A DNA stretch of 64,000 nt from Nymphaea colorata (GCF_008831285.2 NC_045150.1:14491868-14555867); one strand, 5' to 3'; shown: positions 36,542 through 49,323, counted from the stretch's first letter. Made by a program: numbers and translations. Notes: generated by a model not told the origin, from the sequence alone.

Positions 36542-36960
36542 TCATCCTTTTTTCTTGAGAAAGAACACCCAACTCATCCATGATTTGTCATCTTTTAACA
36601 GGAGAAAGTATTTGAAAATAAAGTTGGAAACAGCAGGAGCTGGGCCCCATACATCGGCCTGAACCAAGTTGAAGCAATATTGGCTTTTTATTTCAGATTC
36701 AGGAAATGATTGTCCAGTCATCTTTGCATAATTGCATGTCTCACATACTGGAAAATTGTAGATGAGCAAAAGAAACACAGTTTTGAGAATTAGATCACAC
36801 AAATGTCCCAGCCTATAGTGCCATAGGGGTGATTCTTCATTCTTCTTGTCAGCTGGAAGTGCCTTGTTTGTGTTCAAGTTAATGTAGTAGATAGAGCTCA
36901 TCTCTATCATAACCATCACCAAGCCTCTTCCGGGATTTCTGGTCCAGCAGAATGACCTTC
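36542..36960 (-). pseudogene. Copia integrase fragment in block B
   Basis: The reading contains LWHYRLGH (the pre-integrase His motif), then CETCNYAKM (the Cys pair of the zinc-binding region) and VQADVWGPAP, which begins the integrase core. This is the start of a Ty1/copia integrase; nothing follows beyond FLKKKG. It points away from the LTR at 37012. The same arrangement is found in block C at 55025-55470. Confidence 0.8.
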
Positions 36961-37011
36961 TAGTTGGAGAAAATATTCAGAAATTTCTGTAACATAGAGC
37001 TGTGCTTGATT

Positions 37012-37340
37012 TGTTAACAATGATAAGATCTATGGAACAGATACGATCAGGATCAGTTACAAAGGACAGGGTACAGTTTCCAATAATCAAGAGCTATCCA
37101 AAACTGACCAATCTTCTCTAAATGAGAAAGAAATCATTTCCCCTATCTTCTCCTATAATTCTGCCCAAATCTGTCGTGTAAATCAAGATCCTAAAATCAA
37201 GAATCTAAGTTGTATAAAGTGATTATAAATATCTATACTCTCTCTGTGTGGTTATTGAATAGAAGAGAGAGTGTTGGTGTGGATGTAGGCCGATTTTAGC
37301 CGAACCACGTTACACCTGAGTGTTCATCTTTTCTTTTAAC
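37012..37340 (+). repeat. Copia LTR in block B
   Basis: The LTR of about 329 bp starts TGTTAACAATGATAAG and ends TTTTCTTTTAAC just before a primer-binding site. A TATAAATAT box is at 37226. The same LTR, inverted, lies at 54684-55011. Confidence 0.75.
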
Positions 37341-37354
37341 TTGGTATCAGAGCC
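37341..37354 (+). other. Primer-binding site of copia element
   Basis: TTGGTATCAGAGCC matches the plant tRNA-Met primer site and directly follows the LTR. Confidence 0.8.
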
Positions 37355-37676
37355 TGCAACTGCTTTCACCATGGTCTTCCGTATCCTGCATCTTTCTAGA
37401 GCCACGCTTCACCTGTCTGGTGCACGACCATTGTTTGATGCCGGCACCATCGTTTTCTAGCCACTCTCTGCTGCGTCCCCTGTTGCATCTCCTGTTCCTC
37501 TTCCTACATCCATAGTTTTTTGTGTAACAAGGGAAACCATGGAGGAGTGTGCTTTTCATGCTCTTTTTTTTTTGTGGTGAGCAAGTGAAAGCTACCAAGG
37601 CCTTCACTGAGGAGCGTGCTGCTTCCTGTCTTCACTGAGGAGCATGCTGCTTCCTGTCTTCACCGAGGAGCGGGCT
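37355..37676 (+). other. Copia leader region in block B
   Basis: It matches the reverse complement of about 54400-54670 and includes three 28-base repeats (37602-37680, CTTCACTGAGGAGC). It is cut by the CACTA-like repeat, and no gag follows. Confidence 0.7.
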
Positions 37677-39010
37677 GCAGGCTGTCGGTAAGATAAATCA
37701 GTATACTATATTTAAAAAAATAAGTGAAAAATAGAAAAGAAAAAATCTTAAAAGTATTTAAAGATAAATAAATAACAACATGGGGCAACAGCCACAGGAT
37801 AAAACAGGTTTGCCAAACAATTCAAATTGACTTAAATTAATTCAGGGCAACTTTTATAAACACTGTTCTCAAATGCATGACATTTTAGTGGACCTTTTGC
37901 TTGTGGAGAAAACTCTTCTTTGTTACGGGTGAGCGGGAGTGAACCTGCCAGCTGCATGCATGAGGGGCAGAAGCTCTACTCATCCCCGTTACCCCAGGGT
38001 CTAGAGAAACATCAAAACCAGGGGAATTTACGGTCACTCCCTTCAGTTTAGGAGTAGCTCCTGCCAACCTTTATGGTTCATTGAGAATAATGCTCATGGT
38101 ATTGGAACTGACTACCTGACTCTCACCAAACTCTTAACTCGACCAGTTATGCTACTCTTCTCAGAGTAACCTGATCTCTTTGTTTGACCCTATGAAAAAG
38201 AGTACATACAAGACTATTGAAGCTTACAACTTTTTGGAGGTAAAGTCTTTTGTGTAACCTGTGCTGAGACTTTCAAATCCTCTTAGATGGAACTTGTTAA
38301 GAATAATATTCTGCTTTTTTTAAAAATATATATATAAAAGCACCATATTCTTATTTCAAGAAACGTAACTGCATTTCAATTAACAAAAAAAATAATCTTC
38401 TAATGAATTAAACGCAGAGCAGGTACTATATGTTCCGAATTTTAGCTACACATGCACTCGTTTAATATTCTTCAGTGATCCCAAAATCTGTTCCAAACAT
38501 GTGTCAGCAACTTGAAAATATGTCGTTGTGTACTAAATCCGTCCCATACATGTGTCAGGGACTCAAGAATATGTTTCTGTGTACTAAATCCGTTCCAAAC
38601 ATGTGTAAGGGACTCGAAAATATGTTGCTAGCCAATACACTGTGCATGCTACAACAACCATCATTATTGATGGAGGGTTAGCATTGTTAGTTGCAAAGTT
38701 AAAAGACATTGTGAAGTTAAGCGACTTATATAACCGTCGCAGAACACATTGTGTTATGGGACGGAAAATTCCATCGTCAAAGTTACAATAAGGTGTAGAC
38801 ACATTAAAAGGTCATTATGCTAACTTAAAGCAACTAATGTCACAACAAACACAACTAAGACATGGTGGCCATTTTCATCGGTAATCGTTTGTGCAACGGG
38901 ACTTGTGTTGGTAGAGTTTTGACCGTTGTGATTACTTATTAGCCACAGAATTGCCAGTATTAGCGACAGTCGAGTTAAAGCCATAGTTAGTGTTCATACT
39001 CACTCAGACA
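37677..39010 (+). repeat. CACTA-like repeat end, copy 2
   Basis: It is inverted relative to 1-1104 and shares the same boundary motif GGCTGTCGGTAAG. The copy extends further than the one at the window start, to about 39010. It contains three 51-base units and GCGACTTATATAACCGTCGC near 38720, a palindromic subterminal motif of CACTA type. No transposase is seen. Confidence 0.45.
38488..38640 (+). repeat. Three 51-bp tandem units
   Basis: Units with TTCCAAACATGTGTCAG begin near 38491, 38542 and 38593. Since 51 is divisible by three, a short open frame (38475-38681) repeats a 17-residue pattern. The frame is probably a by-product. The copy at 241-344 has only two units. Confidence 0.8.
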
Positions 39011-39193
39011 AATCTAAGTTAAGCTTTAAACTTAAACGGAGGGGAAAACATCTTTAAAACAAGATACATATATTTATTCAACATGAAAAAATAACACCAT
39101 CAACCACATGACAATCAGGACATAAAACATATGCAGCGTCCAATGCTGCCAATTATAGACTAGTATAGAGAACCACATAGATCATCACCAAAG

Positions 39194-39195
<2 letters not shown>

Positions 39196-39227
<32 letters not shown>
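39196..39227. repeat. (TA)n microsatellite
   Basis: There are about 15 TA units just beyond the 3' end of the protease pseudogene. Confidence 0.9.
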
Positions 39228-39231
<4 letters not shown>

Positions 39232-39234
39232 ACT

Positions 39235-41152
39235 TTAGCCCTGAGTACATTCAATTTGTGCAAAAGAAAGCAGCCCCTTCCCCAAATCATATTTCACATG
39301 CATGTTCTGCTGGAAAACATTCCCGAAAATGGCTAAGCTAGCCGTCGCACTTCTATACATCCAAAAGATATTTGAAGGTGGCAACTTCATGTCTGCATTG
39401 GTGGAATGAAAGGTCATCTCCAGCAATCCTCAATATGGATCACCAGTATTCTCTACATTATAACACAAATAATCTTTGTTAGGATGATAGAATCTTTTAT
39501 GGTTTGTGACTTTAGCCTCCGTGTTTGCCACTTGGTCATACACATCTTTGGCAAGATAGTCAGTGTGGTACCCGAGTCTATCATGACTGATCCAGCATAT
39601 CCCAACCATGTTGCTGTCTGTGCACCTCCAAAGTATATGTTGAGTCTGTTGTTCCCCACATTTATGTAATCTAGTGTGAGTGTATAGAAAGTGCCTTGAG
39701 CTGCATTTGCTTTCATTGGCGTCTGTTGAACCTCTTGGGTTCCAAAGAACTCTACCTCCTCACAGAATTTGATCTACTCAATGACATTATTTTTCTTGTA
39801 ATGGAGAGGAAGACTGTAAGCAAATTTATGATTAATAAAGAAGCCGATGTGACTAACAAGTGAAAGAGATCCTGGCCTGAGGCCAACAAGACTACGATCG
39901 ACAAGATTTTCGAAATCAACACTATTTTCTTTACGAACGCAACCAAAGGCGATTGTCGGAAGCTTGATGGTGCCATCAGTGCCATCCTCAAACCAAAATC
40001 TTTTGAGAGCAAGGGACCCTTCTACAACAGATCCATCACCATATGAGGACTTGACGCTACGAAGTTGGTTGTCATCACAAGCGGACCAGAAGCTAGTGGT
40101 GCATCTCAGGTTATGGTATGTGGAAGACTGAATTGGCTTTAATGTGGAGTTCATTTGGCAGGTAAAGTTGTAGTAAGAAACACACAATGCCCATATGAGG
40201 TTGCTGCCAGTATCGATCATGACCCATAGGATTCGACTTCTAGTGAAGTTGCTGCTTCAATAACTCGAAACAACTGCCTAGCAGACTATTCTCTCATAGA
40301 TTTAAGTATATAGGTTGTATGGTGGGATTTGATAAGAAATAGTTGGACATACGGCCAACTTTCTTTTTAAAATTTTTGTCTTGTCATACAGGTGGAAGTT
40401 TTCCAAAACATTTCAACCAGGTTGATTGGAGGATGTCAATGCTTGTCGGCAGTTTCATCTATTTAGCGGACCCCAACACATTTCACAAGTTGACCAGATA
40501 GTCCTCCTCAACTCAATTAAACATGAAAACAAAGAGAATAATCATAGCAATTGAATCTTGAAAGGACCCTTAGATAGCTGGACACAAGTTTCAATCAATT
40601 TTTGTTACTTTTCACAAGATAGAGTTGCCAGATCAACTCATTTCTAAACTTTTTACAACACAAGTTTCCATTTATTTCTTTCTTTTCATGCATCAAGTTC
40701 CACTGTGATAACCCAGATGAACGTTTCTAGGATCAATGGGCTTTAGTTCTAAACTTCTAAGTTATCGGGGCATTTCCTTGAAATCTGGAATTTGCCAGAT
40801 TTTTCCAGATTTTAACGGTCAGGCATTGGAATTAGTTCATCTGGTCAGTCTTCATGAGAATACACGTGGATGGTCGTTTTGTTGGTGTTGGCATAACCTG
40901 AAGCCAATCGGGAGCTCAACTTGAAGCGTAGAGCTGCCCTGCTCAGTGTGTCGAACTGGAGTGGATGAAGGATCATAGAGATGAGAGAGAGGCAAGTCTT
41001 GGTGAATGATGTCTATCGAGAAGCCTGGATTTTTGGTTAACATTGACAGTGTTAGTGAAGATGTTGGTAGGAAAGTTTGATAGTGCAACTGGGAGAAGTT
41101 ACAGGAGGAGGATCATGAAGGAGGAGAGGAAGGTGGCTATGGCAACTGTTAA
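39235..41152 (-). pseudogene. Second CDR1/nepenthesin-like aspartic protease, decayed
   Basis: It is a paralogue of the gene at 31272. The propeptide motif NPGFSIDIIHQD lies near 41030. The first catalytic motif, DTGSN, is read at 40206-40220, followed by SSYGDGSVVEG and FGCVRKE. The second catalytic motif, DSGTT, lies near 39580, and the C-terminus ends ECTQG at 39240 with TAA at 39235. The expected ATG is ATA, with a stop in the signal-peptide region. About 0.6 kb without match to the intact gene separates the propeptide from the catalytic part. Several frameshifts follow. It lies on the opposite strand to the intact-looking copy. Confidence 0.85.
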
Positions 41153-41180
41153 TCATAGATCTACAAAGAAAAACTCCTTG

Positions 41181-41188
41181 TATTTATA
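41181..41188 (-). promoter_or_regulatory. TATA box remnant of protease pseudogene
   Basis: TATAAATA on the minus strand, preceded by CCGT as at 31217-31228. It sits about 30-50 bases upstream of the lost start codon. Confidence 0.5.
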
Positions 41189-41406
41189 ACGGAGATCATG
41201 AGGTAGGTTGTGACTAAGGGTTTGGATTTAAATACAAATGGTGGGGAAAAGAAGCACATGGTCAAAGTGAGTAGCGTGTGGATTGTTCCACATGTAACAG
41301 TTCTTGGTCAAGGAGAAGATGTGGTTATCACGTCAAGGAGCAGAGAAAGGGAACAACATGAACTCTAGGTTAGAGTTAGGAAAACGTTCATGAACATCAC
41401 TTTATC

Positions 41407-42226
41407 ATGGGTGGTGGAGGCTCTCGCCCATCCTTAGAGATGATGGATCATGAAAAGTCACCTATTGATCAAGGATTCCAGTCAGTTCTATCGGCGAGAT
41501 GATTTTGGGTGTCAGTGGTAAAGAGCGCTGGTGTTGTGGACCAAAATGAGTGGGAGGAGGCATTTGGATTACCAGACCTTGCAGTGTGTGAAATTGAGGG
41601 GATGCAAATGATCAGACCTTTCAGATGGACTGCTATTGCAATTCTATTAGGCTGTAGCGCAAGATTTCATCTGGATTGGGTGGAAGTTTTTCACAATTTG
41701 TATCAGGTGAAAACAATTTTCACTCCTTCCTGACTCTTTTTGGTCAAGGCTTCCTCAAAGGAATATTTAAAGGAAGTTATGCAACAAAAAAAATGGCGTG
41801 TTCGTGATAGGTTTTTGGTCTCTACCAAGTGGAAGTCAGGAATGCCGCTCCGACTTCAAGCGGCCACGAGAACCCCTCTAGGGATTCGTCTACCGAAGTT
41901 GCCTCCTTATATGCGGAACTGCAAGGTGTTAGCTGGTGTCGTTAAGGTTCTGGGTAGTTTTTTTGTAGATACTGATGGCTTCACTTATGGGTTCGATTTG
42001 TATACTTGATGGTGATAAAGTTCTTGAATAAATGGTGGAAGATGAAACAAAAATTTGTTTCTGTACCTTATGTGGGGTTTCATTACATTCCACAAGAGAT
42101 CGTCTCACTCGTATGAGGGAGGGAAAAGTGAATACTAAACCCTCAAATGGATGTACTCAGGCCATTGTTGCTAATAGAAGGTGGAATCTAGGCTCTAAGC
42201 AATGCAAGCTATCTAATATTAAATGA
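41407..42226 (+). pseudogene. LINE ORF1 remnant
   Basis: It starts at ATG 41407 (GGGGSRPSLE). A central stretch reads MPLRLQAATRTPLGIRLPKL, like the DUF4283-type domain of plant LINE ORF1 proteins, whose usual text is WIRLPGLP. A partial knuckle, CTLCGVSLHS, follows near 42070 and lacks its last Cys. ORF1 proteins bind element RNA. Stops and shifts interrupt it at 41503, 41731 and 42009. Confidence 0.6.
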
Positions 42227-42726
42227 AATCAATTTGTGCCTCTTGAAAAAGATCCTATTGAAGACCTATGATCTATGGGCCACGATTGTCAAGGGATTAT
42301 CTCATATCAAATGGTGATGGAATCATCTTCATTGAAGGTTAACCATGGTAAAACTATTGCTGAGTCCTGCCATGAGACCAATAAGAAAGCCACAAAAGTT
42401 GAGGAGGATTTTTTTTCCTGGATTTGGCTGTTTGAACTCCACTAGGACTGTACTAATGGCCTGAAAACAAAAAGATAAAATGTCATCCTCTCCTATGAAT
42501 ATTAGTTTGAACAAAAAAGAGCTCTCCATTCCAAAGAAGTTAACAATTTTAAGAAGAAGGGTTGTGGGAGAACATTTTTTAAGGCTATATAAAAGTTCTG
42601 TCCTGAAAGAAAGGAAGTTGGCGCAACATGATCCATTCATGGATATCCAAGGAGCAGAGGATTTCCATAACAAAGAGAATGTTCTCCTGTAGGAAAAGGA
42701 TCGTAAGAGGAGTTGCCAATTGCCAT

Positions 42727-45700
42727 CAAATGAAGTTAATAGTTGGAATGTTAGAGGCCTTGGTACTCTAACAACCTAGAAAGATTTTGGCAATTGGGTG
42801 ATATCTCATCAACTTGGGATCATTTTCATGTTTCGATATCATGTTGAATGCGGACAACTTCAAATCCTTTTGCAATCACTATGAGGAGTTTTTTTTTTTA
42901 ATCTAATATTGATACGAATGTTAATGAGGCCATAATTGTGTGTAGTTAGAGACTGGCTGATTTTAGATTGACTAGTTGCAAATTTAATAAATTTTGGATG
43001 GATTGTTTGTTTACTCATAAAGCTTTAAATCTCAACTTTGATACAATAGGGGTGTATCTTCACCCTCACTCTAGAATTCGCAAAGACCAATTGGTTATGT
43101 TAAATATCATTATTGCCAATAAACAAATGTTAGTATTATAATGAAAGACTTTAATTCAACTTATAAGGAGTCGGAAAAATGGGCCTGCCCCTGCTTGACA
43201 AGCTTGTTTAGCATTCAATGGATTCATTCAAGATGTTGGACTAAGAGAGATTGTGGACAGAAACAGAGCATTCACTTGAACCAATCTCTGCGCCCCGACA
43301 GCACTGGTTCAAAGCAAATTAGATAGATTTTTGAGCAAGTTGAAAATTGTGGGCAGCTTTTGGTAGAACCAAGAAGTTGTTTAGACCACTCAGCACTTCT
43401 CTTTTACATGTAAATTAAATATCTTTAAAACCGCATGCAAGAGAAGACGAAGATTTAAATAGTTCCTTTATTGAGAGTGTCAACCTAGTTGTAAGGTCAT
43501 TATTACAAGAGCATGGAGAATGGAGTGTAGAGGATGTGCAGTGCTTAAACTTCTCGCAAAACAGAATAGAGTACGACCATGCCTAAGCAATTGGAGTAAG
43601 TATAGAACCAAGAAATTTGATACCAGAATTAACGTACTTCAAAAGGATTTTATTGGAATTTATAAGAAGCAAGATATTGACTCTCATAACTGGTCCACTT
43701 CTGAAAATCATATTGGATGTTTTCTTGCGGATGCTCTTAGAGATAAAGCCATGTGAAAAAGAGAGTAAGGGTATCATGGCGAAAAAATGGGGATAATAAC
43801 AGCAAATGTTTTCACGCTATTTTCAAGGATGGTAAAAAAAAAATAGACTCTTGCACATGAAGACAGATGATGGGGAGTTTTATGAGGAGCATCCAATTCT
43901 TTCAGCATGTACTTCTCATTTTTAAAGATTTTTTACCCGTGACAACTCAACAAGAATGATTATGGATCAGCTTGCTGTAGGTCACAGCGTATTTATAAAA
44001 GAAAACTTAACGTTGTTAAGTCCCATTTCAGATGAGGAAGTGCAATAGCTGTTATGGGTGCCAACTCCAATAGTGCACCAGGTCTGAATGGGTTTCTGAA
44101 ATTGTTCCTTCAAAAAAGTCAGGACATGTTAAGAACTAATATCACAGTTGCCACTAGAGATTTTTTTTTTTTTTTTTAGAAAGGAAAGCTTATTAAGGAA
44201 CTAGGCAGAAGTCATATAATCATAATTCTTAAATTTGATTCAGCTGTGCACATTTCCAATTTCAGACATATTGTTCTTGAGAATAGTGTACTGAAATTTA
44301 TTTTCAGAATCATGGTTTCAAGAATGAAGAAGGCACTAAAGTGGGTCATTTCCAACATGCAAGGTGGTTTTTTGAAAGATAGAAACATCCATCAATGTCT
44401 TCTTCTTGTGCTTGATATGGTATACACAATGTCTAAAGCTAGATCAACTAGCTTATGTTGAAGATAGACCTATCAAAAGCATATGACAGGGTCAATTGGA
44501 CATTCTTACAAGCTGCCATCTTGCAATTAGGATTTCATCCTATTTGGACTTAAAAAGTAATGACAGTAGTGAAAAATGATTTCTGTGCTCTTGGGATTAA
44601 TGACCATCAAGGTGAACACTTTGGATCTTGGATCTTCTCATGGTCTGCAATAAGGATACGTTTATCTTCATTTTTATTCCTCACTGTCATGAAAATCTTT
44701 TCACATACCTTGCAAGCTACAATTCAAAGAAGAATGATTGAAGTACTGCATATTCGAAGAGGCATAGAAGGAGTTTTTTCTACAATATATGCTGATGACG
44801 TCTTGCTTTTCTTAGCTTTCAAGAATGGCTTTCTTTATCTACAATTTCTTTTTTCTGTTTGAACTCCATGCTGGAATGATGATTAACCTTCAAAAATCAG
44901 CATTCTACTTTTTCAATATGGGCAAAGCAAGATTGCAAGTATTTGTAATCAGTTCGGCGAGAGCCTAGGACAGCTTCCTACTCGATATTTGGGTCTTACT
45001 CCCAAGCCAACGAATTTGAGAATGTTGGTATGTTTCTTATTCATTTAAAAATACAGAGTAAACTTAGTTTATGAAAAAGCATGCTACTTTTCCATGCAGT
45101 AGGATCTACTTGATCAAATCAGTATTAGAAGCACTTCGTATTTACTGGATGTTGGTGTTCAAGTGCCCTCTTGGTGTCATTAAGAAAATGGAACAGATTA
45201 TGTGCAGTTTTTTATAGGAAGAGTCAGATGGAGGGGATAAGCCTCATTTAATTGTCTGGAATGTCTTGGCTTTTCCTAAATAGGAAAGTGGGCTCGGCAT
45301 TAGAAAACTTAAAGAGGTCAATGAAGCTAATCGGTTGTTTCTAGGATGTACATTAATTTTTCACCAGGGCATTTGGGACTCATTATGCATGAAAAAATAT
45401 TTGAATAGGAAAAGTACTTGGAATGTGGATATGGTTCCTAATATTTCTTCTCTTGGGCGGGATCTAAATCTGTTACTTGAAATGTGATGAATGGAGAGCT
45501 TGCTAAGTTCTACGGAGGATGTTTTTCTCAAGCAGATTCCATTGGATCTGCTCGGGAAGTAGAACCTTTCCTTCGTAATACAGCACCACATTGAGCTAAA
45601 TCTATGGTGGCATGGGCAATGCATTGGAGATTGCCTTCAACTTAGGCTCATGCAAAGCGCAGATTTTCTTTGTTCTAAACAAAATCTTACACCTGCAAAG

Positions 45701-46740
45701 CTCAGGAGCCAAGTTTGGAATCATGTAAAATTAAAGGAATGGTAGTTACATGGCACTGTAGATTGTGAAATGCAAAAGCATTACTAGAGCTAAATGGCTT
45801 GTGTTTGTTTGTAGTTATTAATGTCTACCTGCTGATGCCAAACTTCAACATGTAGGGTCTTCCATTGTTTCTGTGTTTAAGTTGTGTGGAGGGCTTGTGA
45901 AGATTTATCTCACTTTCTTTTCACAAATACTAATGCTATGAACATTTAGCAATACATCTATTCATGGTTTGGAGTTGATAAATTCCATACATCAGATTTT
46001 TTCTCTGTCTGGAACTGGTGGTGGAGGAAGAGGTTCTCATGTAATGAACTCGGATGGTGTTGGCTTGCCTGCTTCAATATCACAATCTGGAAGCTATGGT
46101 GTTCCAAAAATCAGGTGGTGCATAAAGAGGTGGTTCAGCTAGCTGAGATTGCTAAGAGGAAAGTTTGACACTCATGTTGTGAGGTATTCTATAAACAAGA
46201 ATGAGGACAATATGTAAAACAAGTGATAAATATCTAGCTGCAAACCATAATTTTCAGTCATTTTTGTCATTGTCAGAGTAAAGATGAGTGGGGGCTGGAA
46301 GTGGTCACTACATGTGTTGCAAATGTTTATAAAGTGGCTGGTTTACTATGGTTTAATGCCTCCCCAATCAGGAAAACCAGGTTGGTGGTACAAGGGTTTC
46401 TCTTCTCAAACATGATCAGAATTATGGACCCTGTTCTTGTAGAGAGGATTCCTAAAGACTGTCATGTTACTATAATCACAAACTGTCATGCTCTTAGTTC
46501 TCGTGTCAAGGAACTAAGAGAGTGACTCTGGTTCATTGGTAGGCTCAATAGTGAGAAGGTATTCCGTGGTTAAAGATCACTTCTCTTTGGAGGCTATGTC
46601 CTTTGGAAACTCCTTTGTCGTTGACAAAGTAAAAAAAAAACAAAAAACGAAAGAAAAGCCAACATTAATGATATTGATTCAGGTCAGACAAATCCTGAAA
46701 AGTGCTGACCCTGACCATCGACAGTTTGCTGAGTGAGCAA
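42727..46740 (+). pseudogene. LINE ORF2 remnant (endonuclease, reverse transcriptase)
   Basis: SWNVRGLG at about 42740 is the endonuclease start motif of plant L1 ORF2. The reverse transcriptase shows GGFLKDRNIHQ (44360-44395), motif A KIDLSKAYDRVNW (44470-44505) and the catalytic YADD at 44788-44799. Later HLIVWNVLAFPK and GLGIRKL (45250-45310) match the region after the polymerase in plant L1 elements. ITNCHAL near 46480 may be the RNase H end. Frames change many times, so it cannot be functional. Confidence 0.75.
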
Positions 46741-46969
46741 GAGAGTGTTGAAGCTTAGTTAGAGGCCAGTTCTTAGTTGTGATTTTTCTGTTGATTTTTT
46801 TTTCTTTATATTATTTTCCATCATTAATGGAAGGAGAAACCCAGCCCGATTGCATCAGAATGGTTCTTCGTTCTTGAAAATGGTAATATTCAAAAAAATA
46901 TTGTTCTTAGGAAAATAAGGTTCCTAGTGATAAATATAATTATAAATACAGATAAATATATATTAAATA

Positions 46970-46975
<6 letters not shown>

Positions 46976-47011
<36 letters not shown>
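46976..47011. repeat. (AT)n microsatellite
   Basis: There are about 17 AT units after the LINE end. Confidence 0.9.
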
Positions 47012-47013
<2 letters not shown>

Positions 47014-49320
47014 CATTTTAATCTTCTGGATGTTGGACGACCAATAGATTTAAAATATGTCACTGAAAAACCCATAAACCTTTAAAAAAAGTGCCATTAA
47101 TAGGCATTATTTGATACTGTTGCTAATACAGCTAAATGCTTTAGTGACCGATCTTTATTTTTAGTAATAAGACAAGATCTAAGAAATGACAAATTTGAAT
47201 ATGTGTGTGTGTGTGGATTCAAATTTGACGGATGCTAGATATTGTCATATAGCTCAAAATAAAACATTATTTGCCAAAATATAGACAGTATAGGGGTATT
47301 AGCAACGTTTTATGGTTTGTGGTAGTGTGTTTTTATAATAGTTTATCGTGATGCATCACCCAAAAATATTAATTAGCTGACAAATAAGTTCTCAATGATG
47401 GCAAACCTCTCACACACAAGATCAGTGGGAACTTCGTAGCAAAAGTCCTCTATATATGCTGCCAAAACACTATGACTTGACTCTAAGGGTAGTCACTGGG
47501 CCAAGCACCAGATGGACAATTGAGACCATTTGACCTACTCGCCAGATAAAAAAACTTGCTGGGATAGCTGGCCTGGGTCGGGTATTGGGGACTTGACTTG
47601 GCCCAAATACATACCTTTATACTTTTTTTTTTTCCACATTCTTTGGCATGATGTCAGGAGTCAACTCCCATACAAACTCTTGACATATTTCCAATGGTTT
47701 CCAAAAAATTAGAAAATGAAAGTGAAGAGTTTCAAATAAGGATAGATATCGGGTTGAGTACAAGATAAACATGAAGTTGATGGTCAGGCCCTGGCCCAAT
47801 AAGTAAACAGAACAGGCTTGGACTGCCAATAAAGGCTTTGGGTCAGCGCAAGCACAGCTTTGTCAAGCCTTGGTCCAGCCTAATGCTATTCCAGATCCGG
47901 TTCACCCACATTCATTTAGGTGAGAGCCAGTTTGCTCAGACCTAATCCAACTCTTTGACATCCCCAGGTTGGGTTAAACTGCAGATGCCCTCTTTGACCA
48001 ACTCCAATGATGTCATTGATCGATTCCTCAACAATGCCAAACTGCTGATGCTGGACTGTAGATGGTCCGTGTGGGCCCACTGTTTGAGAGTGAGATCAAG
48101 ATGGGAGCTACTTTGTCAATATTGTGGAAATTTCTCTCAATGAAATGTAAAATCAAGTGCAAACTTAAAGGAACCCGTAAGCACACCTGCGTCTTTTAAA
48201 ATGGGCGATTGGCGATGAATTGGCTAAATCATGCTTCATTGCGAATCACTTGAATAAAGACTGGCTGATTGCCTCAAGGCACATAGGGCAACTGGGCTGC
48301 AAGGCAGTTTATATCCAAGGAATTCAAGGTTTGAATCTTGTGGCTGCTGTCACATTCTAATGTGTTATTTCTCTTGTCTGCAAACCATGGCAAGAACAAC
48401 ATTCGAGTTGAACGATGTACAGTACGTCCACCTTGGTGGTTTTATGAAGAAGATAGTTTCTTCTAAGTAAACATAAATAAATAAATAAATATTAGCCGAT
48501 TTGTATAACACTTTGGATCATCCCAAGCCAAGCCCCTACAATTCAAATCGGCTGATTCCAACCAACTTTTACAAGAGAAAAACAGAATGTGAGAGTATGA
48601 AGAATTAAAGTACCATTAAGGCGGATTGATAAGTATCACAATAGGCAACTCCTATTTACCAAGAATGATGCAGGAACATGTGGGCTTGTCTGGGAAATTG
48701 CCAACACAGGCACACAAAAATTACTAGTTTACTTGCTAAAGCTCCGTAGCTATTTTGCTGATTAGCATATGGCATCCCTCGGTCACTGATTTTCTGAAGG
48801 GCCAGCCTGTCAGCACTGAATATCTAGCTTCGCCACCGACGAGTAACTGTGTTTTGCGGCGACCCATTCAAACTGCGAACCGATGAGGTCGGTCCTTTTC
48901 CTTTGGAACAACTGTGGAGTCAATGGCTGCTCATCGTGTTTGACAAGTCCTGGATTTCTCAAAACGCAATCAGGGCAGGCCAGTCCAGGAAACTGGGCTC
49001 AATCCATCGACGGTCCAGCCGTGCTCTTCAGATGGCCGGACCCACCATGCAACTTCTTCTTGATTGATGTTTAATATTTATATGTTTCCTACTGAGGCGT
49101 TCTTCTAGGTCATGCACATAGACCTCATGTCGGCTAACAACGCAGGATGCAATGGTTTAGGCTACTTGTCAAAGAAAGAAAATGGACCCATGGATGCAAT
49201 GGAATTCTGACACAAGAATATTCCATGCATGTCTCTCTCTCTAATAGCCCACATCGTCCGTTAATCTTTCCACCATCCCTAAGAGCTGTTTTAGAATAAA
49301 AGAACAAATCAGGCTGAATC

Positions 49321-49323
<3 letters not shown>

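Larger units (their letters stand above)
28241..37676 (+). repeat. Duplicated block B (protease retained)
   Basis: 28241-34000 parallels block A from 9610 onward, and 28241-37676 parallels the reverse complement of block C (about 62095 down to 54400). Compared with A and C it holds an extra 2.13 kb (about 30458-32585) with the protease gene. It lacks about 230 bp near 33074 and about 165 bp near 34006, and also lacks about 650 bp that C has at 56400-57050. The right edge is in the copia leader at the CACTA-like repeat. Confidence 0.85.
41407..46840 (+). mobile_element. Degenerate L1-type LINE
   Basis: This is a non-LTR retrotransposon copy with ORF1 (41407-42226), an endonuclease start (42740), a reverse transcriptase (44246-44862), the following Trp-rich/thumb region (45180-45480) and a possible RNase H end (46260-46530). 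Domain order is that of plant L1 elements. Frameshifts and stops are frequent throughout. No clean poly(A) tail or target duplication was found, so both ends are approximate. Confidence 0.75.

Noticed and set aside
38475-38681. Short repeat protein of 17-residue units
   Set aside because: It most likely arises because the 51-bp DNA unit is a multiple of three; copy 1 does not keep a matching long frame.
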